From: Phyllobacterium calauticae
GTDB lineage: Bacteria > Pseudomonadota > Alphaproteobacteria > Rhizobiales > Rhizobiaceae
Direction: 5' to 3'
Assembly: GCF_019991125.1 (NCBI RefSeq)
Contig: NZ_JAGENB010000003.1
Coordinates: 124,001 to 188,000 of the forward strand
DNA length: 64,000 nt
Of this stretch, positions 54,410 to 62,503 are shown in pieces (the stretch's first letter is position 1; every line of letters begins with the position of its first letter). The notes under the pieces were generated by a model that worked only from the letters and a program-made list of their open reading frames with translations, searched no databases and was not told the DNA's origin. The translations under genes and the position numbers were made by a program.

Positions 54410-55633
54410 TCAGGAGACCGCCGACTTGGCGGTTCCGGATTTCATGCCTGAACTCATCGCGGCGGCATTGACCGGCCGGCCGGCAATCACCAGCTTCGAT
54501 TTCACCGGCTGCGCCTGCTGCAGGGCAGGACGCGTGTTGCCCCATCCGATGCTCGGCAGCCATTCCAGGTAATGCGCCAGGGCAAACTGCGCCATGATTC
54601 CGCTGGCAATCAGCAGCGTGTCATCCAGTTCGTCGCCGGGGTTCATCACCTTGACGATCTGCGCGACCATGGCAAGGATCGTTCCGGCAACAAACACCGG
54701 CAGCGAATGCTTGCCGAGGATGGCGAGCGGGTGATCTTCCGGCGTCCGCGCCAGGTTGGAAATGGCCGGTACCGAGACGATGACATAGGCGATCGCCAGG
54801 ATATGCGCCAGGCGGGTCAGCGACAGGAACGTCTTGTCGAAACCGGTGATCACCATGGGCAATCCCATCGATGTATTGACACCCCACAGCGGTACCCGCA
54901 CCCAGATCAACGCCAGCAGGATATAGCCGACCGCGACACCGAACAGGTATTTGTTGAACGGGATTTGCCCGCCCCGGCGCACATGCATCACACCGGCAAT
55001 GCCGATGACGAACAGGAACTGCCATGACAACGGGTTGAGGAACCAGACGCCTTCGGTCGGGTAATTCGGCGGTGCAATCCGGTAGACACCCGACACCAGC
55101 CACAGGAGCCCGGACGCCCCGACCATCAGCGACAGGTTGATATTGGCAAGGAACAGGAACAGCGGCAGCATGAGCAGCAGCACGCCGTACATCGACAGGA
55201 TATTGTTGTAGCCAAGCTGATGCCCCATCGTCGCAAGGCCGATGAGCGCCTCGGCCGGGCTGTCCATCAACGGCCCGATATTGATGAAGGACATGAATTC
55301 CGGGCGGTTGAGATAAAGCCCGGCGGCGCAGAAGATCGCCAGCGTCGCGACCGTCGTCAGGATATGGGCGCTGTACAGCGTCGCCGCCCGGCGCCATGCC
55401 TTCAGCGTGATCAGGAAGCGGCTGCCCGGTTCAAATTTGGCCCCATAGGCAAGACCGACGGAAATGCCGGAGATCAGCACAAAGGCCTCGGCCGAATCGG
55501 AAAATCCGAAATTCCTGTGGGTGAGATGTTCGAAAACGGTTCCCGGCACGTGATTGATGAAGATGGTCAGCAGTGCCAAAGCCCGGAAGACATCAATGCG
55601 GGTGTCCCGCTGTTTGAGCTGCGTCTGTGTCAT
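54410..55633 (-). CDS. opgC: OpgC-type membrane acyltransferase
   Basis: The ATG at 55633 gives 407 residues. The protein has about ten membrane helices and the OpgC layout: RIDVFRALALLTIFINHVPG near 11-30 with the conserved His, FGFSDSAEAFVLISGISVGL, PLSWQFLFVIGIAGVMHVRR and LGKHSLPVFVAGTILAMVAQ. OpgC transfers succinyl groups to osmoregulated periplasmic glucans. No opgG or opgH gene is in the window. A role next to the acyl-CoA synthetase gene is possible but unproven. Confidence 0.85.
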   Translation of the reverse strand: MTQTQLKQRDTRIDVFRALALLTIFINHVPGTVFEHLTHRNFGFSDSAEAFVLISGISVGLAYGAKFEPGSRFLITLKAWRRAATLYSAHILTTVATLAIFCAAGLYLNRPEFMSFINIGPLMDSPAEALIGLATMGHQLGYNNILSMYGVLLLMLPLFLFLANINLSLMVGASGLLWLVSGVYRIAPPNYPTEGVWFLNPLSWQFLFVIGIAGVMHVRRGGQIPFNKYLFGVAVGYILLALIWVRVPLWGVNTSMGLPMVITGFDKTFLSLTRLAHILAIAYVIVSVPAISNLARTPEDHPLAILGKHSLPVFVAGTILAMVAQIVKVMNPGDELDDTLLIASGIMAQFALAHYLEWLPSIGWGNTRPALQQAQPVKSKLVIAGRPVNAAAMSSGMKSGTAKSAVS

Positions 55634-55773
55634 AGCGTTCACCAATTCCTGTCATGCAATATTCAATCACAGCACTCCCGGCCTCGTGAGGGAGCGGTTG
55701 GTCCGACGGTTGCAGTTGATAATGTTTAAATAGTCCGAAAGTTGCGATTCGGCTGATCAACTTTCGTTCATAA

Positions 55774-56541
55774 TTATAACAAGGCGGCTAATCCATCGTA
55801 GGAAAGCTTCAATCCCATCAATAGGATCATGATGTACATGAAGGGATAGAACACCTCCGGCCGCATGCGTTTGACGATCCACGCGCCGGCAAAGGTCGCC
55901 AGCGGTGCAATCGGCACCAGAACCGCCGCCGCCTTGAGGTTCTCGGCATCGAACTGCCCCAGCGCAAAATACGGGATGACCTTCACGGCATTGACGATCG
56001 CGAAGAAAATCACGCTCGTGCCATTGTAAACCTTCGGATCCTGCCGCAGCGGCAGGGCATAGACCTGATAGGGCGGGCCGCCCGCATGGGCGACGAAACT
56101 TGTGAACCCGGCGATGGTCGACCAGAAGGTTGCGGCGCCGGCATTGTGCGGTTGTGCGGTGGCGCGTTTGGCGGCACTGGCAAAGACATAACGGGCAAAA
56201 AAGATGATCGCGACAGCACCGACAATGAGCTTGACCATGTCATCGGTCACCACCGATGCGGTCAGCCAGCCTATTCCGACACCCAGCAATGCACCCGGCA
56301 GCATCAGCTTGAGGGTTTTCGCATCGCGGTAGCCGCGCCAGCTCCACAGGCTGGCGACATCCATGATGATAAGGATCGGCAGCATGATCGCGGCCGCCTG
56401 CACCGGCGGCATCACCAGCGCCATCAATGGCACCCCCACCTGCCCCATGGCTCCGCCAAGCCCGCCCTTCGACAGCCCGATCAGGATCGTGGCCGGAACG
56501 GCGGCAGCATAGAACCATGGGTTCAACAGGAGATCGTGCAT
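55774..56541 (-). CDS. TauE/SafE family anion exporter
   Basis: The ATG at 56541 gives 255 residues and is the only start that fits the family; an upstream frame adds a non-conserved leader. The protein has eight membrane helices and the TauE signature GLSKGGLGGAMGQVGVPLMA near residues 20-39 and GFTSFVAHAGGPPYQVYALP near 145-164. Relatives export sulfite, sulfoacetate or similar organic anions. It is single and divergent from the ThiE-like gene; the 236-base gap between them has no clear element. Confidence 0.9.
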   Translation of the reverse strand: MHDLLLNPWFYAAAVPATILIGLSKGGLGGAMGQVGVPLMALVMPPVQAAAIMLPILIIMDVASLWSWRGYRDAKTLKLMLPGALLGVGIGWLTASVVTDDMVKLIVGAVAIIFFARYVFASAAKRATAQPHNAGAATFWSTIAGFTSFVAHAGGPPYQVYALPLRQDPKVYNGTSVIFFAIVNAVKVIPYFALGQFDAENLKAAAVLVPIAPLATFAGAWIVKRMRPEVFYPFMYIMILLMGLKLSYDGLAALL

Positions 56542-56777
56542 GATGGAAATCCACAAGGAGGGCCTTCCATCTCTAGCCGATCGCCGCGGCATTTGAAAAA
56601 TGCTTTTTGGCAACATGTGCCTGTTTGCTACTAAGTAATTACGTCGTAAGACTAATATGCAACAGGGTGTGATGGCTTGGATCATCGAAAAGGCTGTTCA
56701 AATGAACGGCCATCCTCTATGCCCGAATTCCATCACGATTGCCCATTCTATAGAGAACGATTGTAAGGTTGCAGCCC

Positions 56778-57434
56778 ATGAACAACGAACAAACACCCCA
56801 ACGCTGCCGTATCGTTCTGATCGCGCCTCCGGCCGCGACTGCTGACGAACTGGCCAGGAAACTCAGCGAAGCCTTGTCCGGCGGCGATGTCGCCTCCGTG
56901 CTTTTGCCCGCCTACGAGACGGACGAAACCCTGTTCCAGACCATGGCCGAAGCCGCCGTTCCGATCATTCAGAATGCGGGCGCTGCCGCCATCATCGTCG
57001 GCAACACGCAGGTTGCCGGACGGGTCAAGGCCGACGGCCTGCATCTTGAAGGCCCGGCCAGCGATCTTGCCGCCAATGTCGAGCGCTTTTCGCCCAAACT
57101 GATCGTCGGGACCGGCAATATCAAGAACCGGCACACGGCGCTGGAAATCGGCGAAGCCCAGCCGGATTATGTCCTGTTCGGCAAGATTGGCGCGGATACG
57201 ACACCCGAAGCCCATCCGCGCAATGTCGAACTGGCGGACTGGTGGGCATCGATGATCGAGATTCCCTGCATCGTCCAGGCGGGCAACACGCTGGAAAGCA
57301 TCACCGACGCGGCCGCAACCGGTGCGGAGTTCATTGCCCTTGGTGCGGCGGTTTTCGGCAACGACAAACCGGCTGATGCCATCAAGGAAGCGAACCGGCT
57401 GCTCGACGAGCACGCGCCGCGATTTGAGGAATAG
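56778..57434 (+). CDS. Thiamine-phosphate-synthase-like TIM-barrel protein
   Basis: The ATG at 56778 gives 218 residues. The chain follows the ThiE superfamily: GNTQVAGRVKADGLHLEGPA near 77-96 (phosphate-binding region of ThiE reads ADGVHLG), PDYVLFGKIGADTTPEA and IPCIVQAGNTLESITDAAAT, closing with GAEFIALGAAVF. Several residues that bind the pyrimidine pyrophosphate in true ThiE are not obvious, so thiamine synthesis should not be assumed. It is four bases from the Sel1-repeat gene, and the two are probably co-transcribed. Confidence 0.7.
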   Translation: MNNEQTPQRCRIVLIAPPAATADELARKLSEALSGGDVASVLLPAYETDETLFQTMAEAAVPIIQNAGAAAIIVGNTQVAGRVKADGLHLEGPASDLAANVERFSPKLIVGTGNIKNRHTALEIGEAQPDYVLFGKIGADTTPEAHPRNVELADWWASMIEIPCIVQAGNTLESITDAAATGAEFIALGAAVFGNDKPADAIKEANRLLDEHAPRFEE

Positions 57435-57438
57435 GCCC

Positions 57439-58539
57439 ATGGGAGCAAAATCCGCAAACCTCGTTTGCGCCGTCGCGGCCGTGCTTGCAGCCTTCCCGGT
57501 CCTGACGCATGGCGCCACGGCCCAGACGGCTCCGGCACCCGCCGCCCAGGGTTCACCGGCGCCCGCAACAAGCCAGGCGCCTTCGGTGACATCCGCGCCG
57601 ACCGACGCGCCCCAGCACCTGGAAACGCCGCAGACAACCCCCAAGCATGACAGGCCGAAACTCGCCAGCGATCCGGCGGTCGACATCGTCAACCCGACGC
57701 GTTTTGGCAAGGGCGCGGTGGATGAGGCATTCGGTGCCTACCAGCGCGGCCTGTACAAGACGGCCTACAATCTCGCCCTGCCGCGCGCGGAAAATGGCGA
57801 TGGCGCCGCCCAGGTGCTGGTGGCCGATATGCTGGCCCGCGGCCTCGGCATACCTGTCAACCTGCCCGAATCGGCCAAATGGTATGGCAAGGCCGCCGAC
57901 CAGGGTGTTCCCGAAGCCCAGTTCCGCTATGGCGCGATCCTGCTCCAGGGCAAGTATGCCCCCAAGGACCCGGCCAAGGCCAAAGCGCTCATGAAGGCTG
58001 CCGCCGACGGCGGCAACGCCATGGCCCAGTTCAATTACGGCCAGATCCTGCTGCAGGAGCACCCCGGCGACATCGGTATCGACAATGCCTATCCCTGGTT
58101 CCTGAAAGCAGCGGCACAGGGCTTGCCCGATGGCAGCTATGCCGTCAGCCAGATCCTTTCCAACGGCACGCTCGCCGTTCCGCGCGATGACGCCAAGGCC
58201 CGGGAATATCTCGCCAAGGCGGCAAATCGCGGCTACGACACGGCGCAGCTCGATCTCGGCCGCTGGCTGGTCGAGGGGCGCGGCGGCCCGCGCGATTATG
58301 TGTCGGGTTTCGGCTGGACCCTGCGCGCCGCCGTAGGCGGTAATGTCGCAGCACAGGCACAGCTGGCAAAGCTTTACTATCAGGGCCTTGGCGTGGAAGG
58401 TGACTCGGTCAAGGCAGCCGCCTGGTACATGGTCGCCAGACGGGCCGGATTGACCGACCCCGAACTTGACTCTTTCATGGACGGCCTCGACGACGACCAG
58501 ATAAAGGCCGCCCTGACGGAAGCCAACAGGATGCGCTGA
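57439..58539 (+). CDS. Secreted Sel1-like repeat protein
   Basis: The start at 57439 follows the ThiE-like gene by four bases. The 366-residue protein has a signal peptide (LVCAVAAVLAAFPVLTHGAT, cut near residue 29), an Ala/Pro/Thr-rich linker to about residue 85, then six or so Sel1 repeats of about 36 residues (AAQVLVADMLARGLGIPVNL, AKWYGKAADQGVPEAQFRYG, LMKAAADGGNAMAQFNYGQI and so on). Sel1 repeats mediate protein contacts. It should be periplasmic. No enzyme motif is seen. Confidence 0.85.
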   Translation: MGAKSANLVCAVAAVLAAFPVLTHGATAQTAPAPAAQGSPAPATSQAPSVTSAPTDAPQHLETPQTTPKHDRPKLASDPAVDIVNPTRFGKGAVDEAFGAYQRGLYKTAYNLALPRAENGDGAAQVLVADMLARGLGIPVNLPESAKWYGKAADQGVPEAQFRYGAILLQGKYAPKDPAKAKALMKAAADGGNAMAQFNYGQILLQEHPGDIGIDNAYPWFLKAAAQGLPDGSYAVSQILSNGTLAVPRDDAKAREYLAKAANRGYDTAQLDLGRWLVEGRGGPRDYVSGFGWTLRAAVGGNVAAQAQLAKLYYQGLGVEGDSVKAAAWYMVARRAGLTDPELDSFMDGLDDDQIKAALTEANRMR

Positions 58540-58589
58540 CCGGCAGCCGGACTAGCAGTGCGCGACACGATCAGAAAGGGAACTTCACC

Positions 58590-59753
58590 ATGCCGTTGAT
58601 CAACCGAGTTCATGAAATGCAACCGAATGTCGCCGAATGGCGCCGGCATCTGCATGAGAATCCGGAAATCCTTTACGACGTGCATGAAACCTCCCGTTTT
58701 GTCGCGGAGAAGCTGCGCTCCTTCGGCTGCGACAGTGTCGATACGGGCATCGGCCAGACCGGCGTGGTCGGGATCATCCGCGGCCGCCATGGCGACGGAC
58801 CGGTGATCGGCCTGCGCGCCGATATGGATGCCCTGCCCATCCTTGAAGCCAGCGGCAAGCCATGGGCCTCGAAGACCAAGGGCAAGATGCATGCCTGCGG
58901 CCATGACGGCCACACCGCCATGCTGCTCGGCGCGGCGCAGTATCTTGCCGAAACCCGCAACTTCAAGGGCTCGGTCGCGGTCATCTTCCAGCCCGCCGAA
59001 GAAGGTGGTGCGGGCGCGCTGGCCATGATCAATGACGGCCTGATGGACCGGTTCTCGATCAAGGAAGTCTATGGCATGCACAATGCGCCGGGTCTGCCCG
59101 TCGGCCAGTTCGCGCTGCGCAAGGGCTCCATCATGGCGGCCACCGACGAATTCGAGATCAAGGTCATCGGCCGCGGCGGCCATGCCGCCAAGCCGCATAC
59201 GACAGTCGATCCCGTGGTCGTCTCCGCCCATACGGTTCTCGCCCTGCAGTCACTGGTGTCGCGTGAAACCGACCCGCTCAAGTCGCTGGTCATCTCGGTG
59301 GCGATGATTCACGGCGGCGATGCGACCAATGTCATTCCGAACGCCGTGACCCTTTCGGGCACGGTGCGCACGCTGATGCCTGACGTGCGCGACTTCGCCC
59401 GCAAGCGCGTGACCGAAGTGGCCGAAGCCACGGCTGCCATTTTCGGCGCCCGGGCGGAAGTCAAGTATGATCAGGGCTATCCGGTCACGTTCAACCATGA
59501 CCGCGAGACGGATTTTGCCACGGGTGTCGCACAGCTGATTGCCGGCGACAGCGCGGTGAACACCAACATGCCGCCGGTCATGGGTGCCGAAGATTTTTCC
59601 TACATGCTGGAAAAGCGGCCCGGCGCCTTCATTTTCCTTGGCAATGGCGACACGGCGGCCCTGCACAATTCAGCCTATGATTTCAACGACGATGCCATTC
59701 CCTACGGCATCAGCTATTGGGTTTCCGTGGCGGAAACGGCGCTCGCCGCCTAG
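58590..59753 (+). CDS. M20 family metallo-amidohydrolase (hippurate/N-acyl-amino-acid hydrolase)
   Basis: The 387-residue protein matches the M20D amidohydrolases: LRADMDALPILEASG, MHACGHDGHTAMLLGAAQYL near 100-119 with the metal His and Asp, IFQPAEEGGAGALAMINDG with the catalytic Glu pair, and PPVMGAEDFSYMLEKRPGAF near 328-347. Such enzymes hydrolyse N-acyl amino acids or hippurate. AGGGA precedes the ATG. Start and stop separate it from the Sel1 gene by 50 bases. The physiological substrate is unknown. Confidence 0.92.
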   Translation: MPLINRVHEMQPNVAEWRRHLHENPEILYDVHETSRFVAEKLRSFGCDSVDTGIGQTGVVGIIRGRHGDGPVIGLRADMDALPILEASGKPWASKTKGKMHACGHDGHTAMLLGAAQYLAETRNFKGSVAVIFQPAEEGGAGALAMINDGLMDRFSIKEVYGMHNAPGLPVGQFALRKGSIMAATDEFEIKVIGRGGHAAKPHTTVDPVVVSAHTVLALQSLVSRETDPLKSLVISVAMIHGGDATNVIPNAVTLSGTVRTLMPDVRDFARKRVTEVAEATAAIFGARAEVKYDQGYPVTFNHDRETDFATGVAQLIAGDSAVNTNMPPVMGAEDFSYMLEKRPGAFIFLGNGDTAALHNSAYDFNDDAIPYGISYWVSVAETALAA

Positions 59754-59772
59754 TTCCGGAGGCTTAGCCGCG

Positions 59773-59797
59773 AAAAGGGCCTTACCCGGCTCTTTTT
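59773..59797 (+). terminator. Terminator after the M20 gene
   Basis: AAAAGGGCC (59773-59781) pairs with GGCTCTTTT (59788-59796) with one G-T pair and a six-base loop, followed by a T, all within 45 bases of the stop. Confidence 0.75.
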
Positions 59798-59902
59798 GCG
59801 CTTTCTCTTGCCTATCGCGCGATTTTGTGGTCTTGGAGGCGCCAATATCGGCTGCCGCCGAGACGTCGGCGCCCGGTTTCCAACACCAATCCGGATAAAC
59901 AA

Positions 59903-60466
59903 ATGAAAATCAACGGCAATGAAATCCGTCCTGGCAATGTGATCGAGCATGATGGCAGCCTCTGGGTCGCCGTCAGGACGAACGCAGTCAAACCCGGCAA
60001 GGGCGGCGCCTACAACCAGGTCGAACTGAAGAACCTCCTCAACGGCACCAAGCTCAACGAGCGCTTCCGCGCCGCTGAAACCGTCGAAAAGGTCCGCCTC
60101 GAACAGAAGGATTTCTCCTTCCTCTACGAGCAGGGCGACGCACTTATATTCATGGACACCGCCAGCTACGAGCAGCTCGAGCTGCAGAAGGATTTCGTCG
60201 GCGACCGCGCGGCGTTCCTGCAGGACGGCATGATGGTCACTGTCGAACTTTACGACGAACGCCCGATCGGCATTTCGCTGCCGGATTACGTCACGCTTGC
60301 CATCACCGAGGCAGACCCGGTCGTCAAGGGCCAGACGGCGGCTTCATCCTACAAGCCTGCCGTGCTTGAAAACGGCATTCGCGTTCTGGTTCCGCCATTC
60401 ATCTCGTCGGGCGAGCGCATCATCGTTGACACCAACGAACTGACCTACGTCCGCCGCGCTGACTAA
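59903..60466 (+). CDS. efp: Translation elongation factor P
   Basis: The ATG at 59903 gives the standard 187-residue EF-P. Domain I carries the loop lysine in [17 protein letters not shown] near 33-48, the site that is beta-lysylated in many bacteria; domains II and III follow ([29 protein letters not shown]-like [20 protein letters not shown] at the end). EF-P rescues ribosomes stalled on proline runs; this genome has several Pro-rich proteins in the same window. Whether EpmA modifies it cannot be seen. A strong hairpin follows. Confidence 0.98.
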   Translation: MKINGNEIRPGNVIEHDGSLWVAVRTNAVKPGKGGAYNQVELKNLLNGTKLNERFRAAETVEKVRLEQKDFSFLYEQGDALIFMDTASYEQLELQKDFVGDRAAFLQDGMMVTVELYDERPIGISLPDYVTLAITEADPVVKGQTAASSYKPAVLENGIRVLVPPFISSGERIIVDTNELTYVRRAD

Positions 60467-60477
60467 GCAGGCATTAT

Positions 60478-60503
60478 CGGGCGCCGCTTAAGAATGGCGC
60501 CCG
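60478..60503 (+). other. Hairpin between efp and suhB
   Basis: CGGGCGCC (60478-60485) pairs perfectly with GGCGCCCG (60496-60503) around a ten-base loop. There is no T run, so partial attenuation or mRNA stabilisation is more likely than full termination. Confidence 0.6.
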
Positions 60504-60535
60504 CATCAACGAATTCAGACGGAGAATGACCTGAA

Positions 60536-61327
60536 ATGGCGCGTTCAGCGATCCTCAATGTAATGGTGCAGGCAGCTATGAAGGCTGGCCGCTCCCTGGC
60601 GCGCGATTTCGGCGAAGTGCAGAATCTGCAGGTTTCGCTGAAAGGTCCCGGCGACTATGTCAGCCAGGCCGACCGCAAGGCCGAAGAAATCATCTATGCC
60701 GAACTGCGCCGGGCCCGTCCCGACTACAGTTTCCTGATGGAAGAAACCGGTACGGTCGAAGGCACCGACAGCCAGCATCGCTGGCTGGTCGATCCGCTCG
60801 ACGGCACCACCAACTTCCTGCACGGCATTCCGCTGTTCGCGGTTTCCATCGCCCTGGAACGCCAGGGCCAGATCGTCGCCGGCGTGATCTTCAACCCTGC
60901 CATGGACGAGCTTTACACCGCCGAACGCGGCGGCGGCGCCTTCCTCAACGATCGCCGCCTGCGCGTCTCCGGCCGCATCAAGCTGGTCGATTCCGTCATC
61001 GGCACGGGCGTGCCGCATCTCGGCCGCGGTCATCACGGCGACTATCTCGTGCAGTTGCGCAACGTCATGGGCGAGGTTTCCGGCATCCGCCGCATGGGCG
61101 CGGCAGCGCTCGATCTGGCCGCCGTCGCAGCAGGCCGCTTCGACGGTTTCTGGGAAGACGGTCTCTCCCCCTGGGATACGGGTGCAGGCATCATCATGGT
61201 GCGCGAGGCCGGCGGCTTTGTCACCGATTTCAACGGCAGCCAGGATGTGGTCGAAAGCAAATCGATCGTCGCCGGCAATGAAGCCATCCAGCGGGCGCTC
61301 CTGAAGACACTCAAGAAGCCGATCTGA
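60536..61327 (+). CDS. suhB: Inositol monophosphatase family protein SuhB
   Basis: The 263-residue protein has the family metal sites: EETGTVEGTDSQHRWLVDPL near 63-85 with Glu and the Asp-Pro-Leu-Asp-Gly-Thr motif (DPLDGTTNFLHGIPLFAVSI), and WEDGLSPWDTGAGIIMVREA near 205-224 with the second Asp. SuhB dephosphorylates inositol phosphates and also affects transcription of rRNA in E. coli. It lies 69 bases after efp and ends at a strong terminator. Confidence 0.95.
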   Translation: MARSAILNVMVQAAMKAGRSLARDFGEVQNLQVSLKGPGDYVSQADRKAEEIIYAELRRARPDYSFLMEETGTVEGTDSQHRWLVDPLDGTTNFLHGIPLFAVSIALERQGQIVAGVIFNPAMDELYTAERGGGAFLNDRRLRVSGRIKLVDSVIGTGVPHLGRGHHGDYLVQLRNVMGEVSGIRRMGAAALDLAAVAAGRFDGFWEDGLSPWDTGAGIIMVREAGGFVTDFNGSQDVVESKSIVAGNEAIQRALLKTLKKPI

Positions 61328-61387
61328 ACAATATCCGGCCCGCCAGCCGCATTGCACCTTCCATTTTTACCTTGATTTCGGTTAGGG

Positions 61388-61418
61388 TCGCACAAACCGA
61401 TTTGGGTTTGTGCGATTT
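61388..61418 (+). terminator. Terminator after suhB
   Basis: An eleven-base perfect stem, TCGCACAAACC (61388-61398) with GGTTTGTGCGA (61405-61415), closes a six-base loop and is followed by TTT. It separates suhB from the MotA-like gene. Confidence 0.85.
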
Positions 61419-61478
61419 CCGTTCGTCCAGTGACGCGAACGAGGTTGCTTGGTGCGTGGCGAATGCGGAGACGATGCA

Positions 61479-62501
61479 ATGGCTGATTTCAGTTCAACCC
61501 GCCGGGTCATGGACGGTGACGATTATGACCCGTACCGGCTGTCCAGCCCGCGGCTTGTGCTTCTATCGATGGCGATCTTCCTGGCCATTGTCGCCTTTCT
61601 CGCCGCCATTCTCTTCCGCCAGATTTCCGTGTTCTTCACCACCAATCCCGGCCTCAACGGCCTGATCATCGGCGTGCTGATCGTCGGTATTCTCTTGGGG
61701 TTCGGTCAGGTGATCCGGCTGTTTCCGGAGGTGCGCTGGGTCAACTCCTTCCGGCACGGCAATTCGGATCCCAATTCCAAGCCGGTGATGCTGGCTCCCA
61801 TGCGCGCGCTGATCGGACGGCGCCAATCCATGGCGCTGTCGACCAATGCCATGCGCTCCATGCTCGATTCCATCGCCACCCGCCTCGATGAAACGCGCGA
61901 TGTCTCGCGTTATCTCATCGGCCTCCTGGTGTTCCTCGGCCTGCTCGGCACGTTCTGGGGCCTTCTGGAAACCATCGGCTCCATCGGCCAGACCATCCAG
62001 TCGCTCGATCCGCGCGCCGGCGACGCGAACGGCGTCCTCGATGCGCTCAAGGCCGGCCTGCAATCGCCGCTCAAGGGCATGGGCACCGCGTTCTCGTCCT
62101 CGCTGTTCGGCCTTTCCGGCTCGCTTGTCCTCGGCTTTCTCGACCTGCAGGCGGGCCGCGCCCAGAACCGCTTCTACACCGAACTCGAAAACTGGCTGTC
62201 CAGCGTCACCGATCTCGGATCGGACCTGCATGCGCTCGATGGCGTCAACAGCGGCACGTCGGACGAACTGCGCTCGCTCTCCGAGCGCCTGCAGAACATC
62301 CAGGAGACCGGCGGCTCCAGCCAGCGCACGACCGCCGCGCTGGCCAGCCTCGCCGAAGGCATCCAGGGCCTGGTCAAGAACATGCGCTCCGAACAGCAGA
62401 TGATGCGCGACTGGGTGGAAAAACAGGCTGAAGAACAGAAATCCATGCGCGAAACCCTCGCCAAGCTCAGCGACTCCGTCGCCCGCCGCAGGGACAACTG
62501 A
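61479..62501 (+). CDS. MotA/TolQ/ExbB-like proton-channel protein
   Basis: GGAG at 61466-61469 places the start at 61479. The 340-residue protein has four membrane helices at about 25-48, 60-82, 143-166 and 195-220 (LVLLSMAIFLAIVAFLAAIL, GLIIGVLIVGILLGFGQVIR, LIGLLVFLGLLGTFWGLLET, GMGTAFSSSLFGLSGSLVLG), with a long cytoplasmic loop between helices 2 and 3 and a C-terminal cytoplasmic tail of about 115 residues that looks coiled-coil. The Gly/Thr-rich helices 3 and 4 are the MotA/ExbB core. It is two bases from an OmpA/MotB-like partner, so the two form a proton-driven unit. It is neither flagellar MotA nor TolQ, since a separate tolQ is in the window. Confidence 0.85.
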   Translation: MADFSSTRRVMDGDDYDPYRLSSPRLVLLSMAIFLAIVAFLAAILFRQISVFFTTNPGLNGLIIGVLIVGILLGFGQVIRLFPEVRWVNSFRHGNSDPNSKPVMLAPMRALIGRRQSMALSTNAMRSMLDSIATRLDETRDVSRYLIGLLVFLGLLGTFWGLLETIGSIGQTIQSLDPRAGDANGVLDALKAGLQSPLKGMGTAFSSSLFGLSGSLVLGFLDLQAGRAQNRFYTELENWLSSVTDLGSDLHALDGVNSGTSDELRSLSERLQNIQETGGSSQRTTAALASLAEGIQGLVKNMRSEQQMMRDWVEKQAEEQKSMRETLAKLSDSVARRRDN

Positions 62502-62503
62502 GA

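Noticed and set aside
60467-60535. suhB/mmgR small RNA
   Set aside because: The known motif occurs in Hyphomicrobiales near suhB, but the gap holds only one simple hairpin and I could not recognise the motif.
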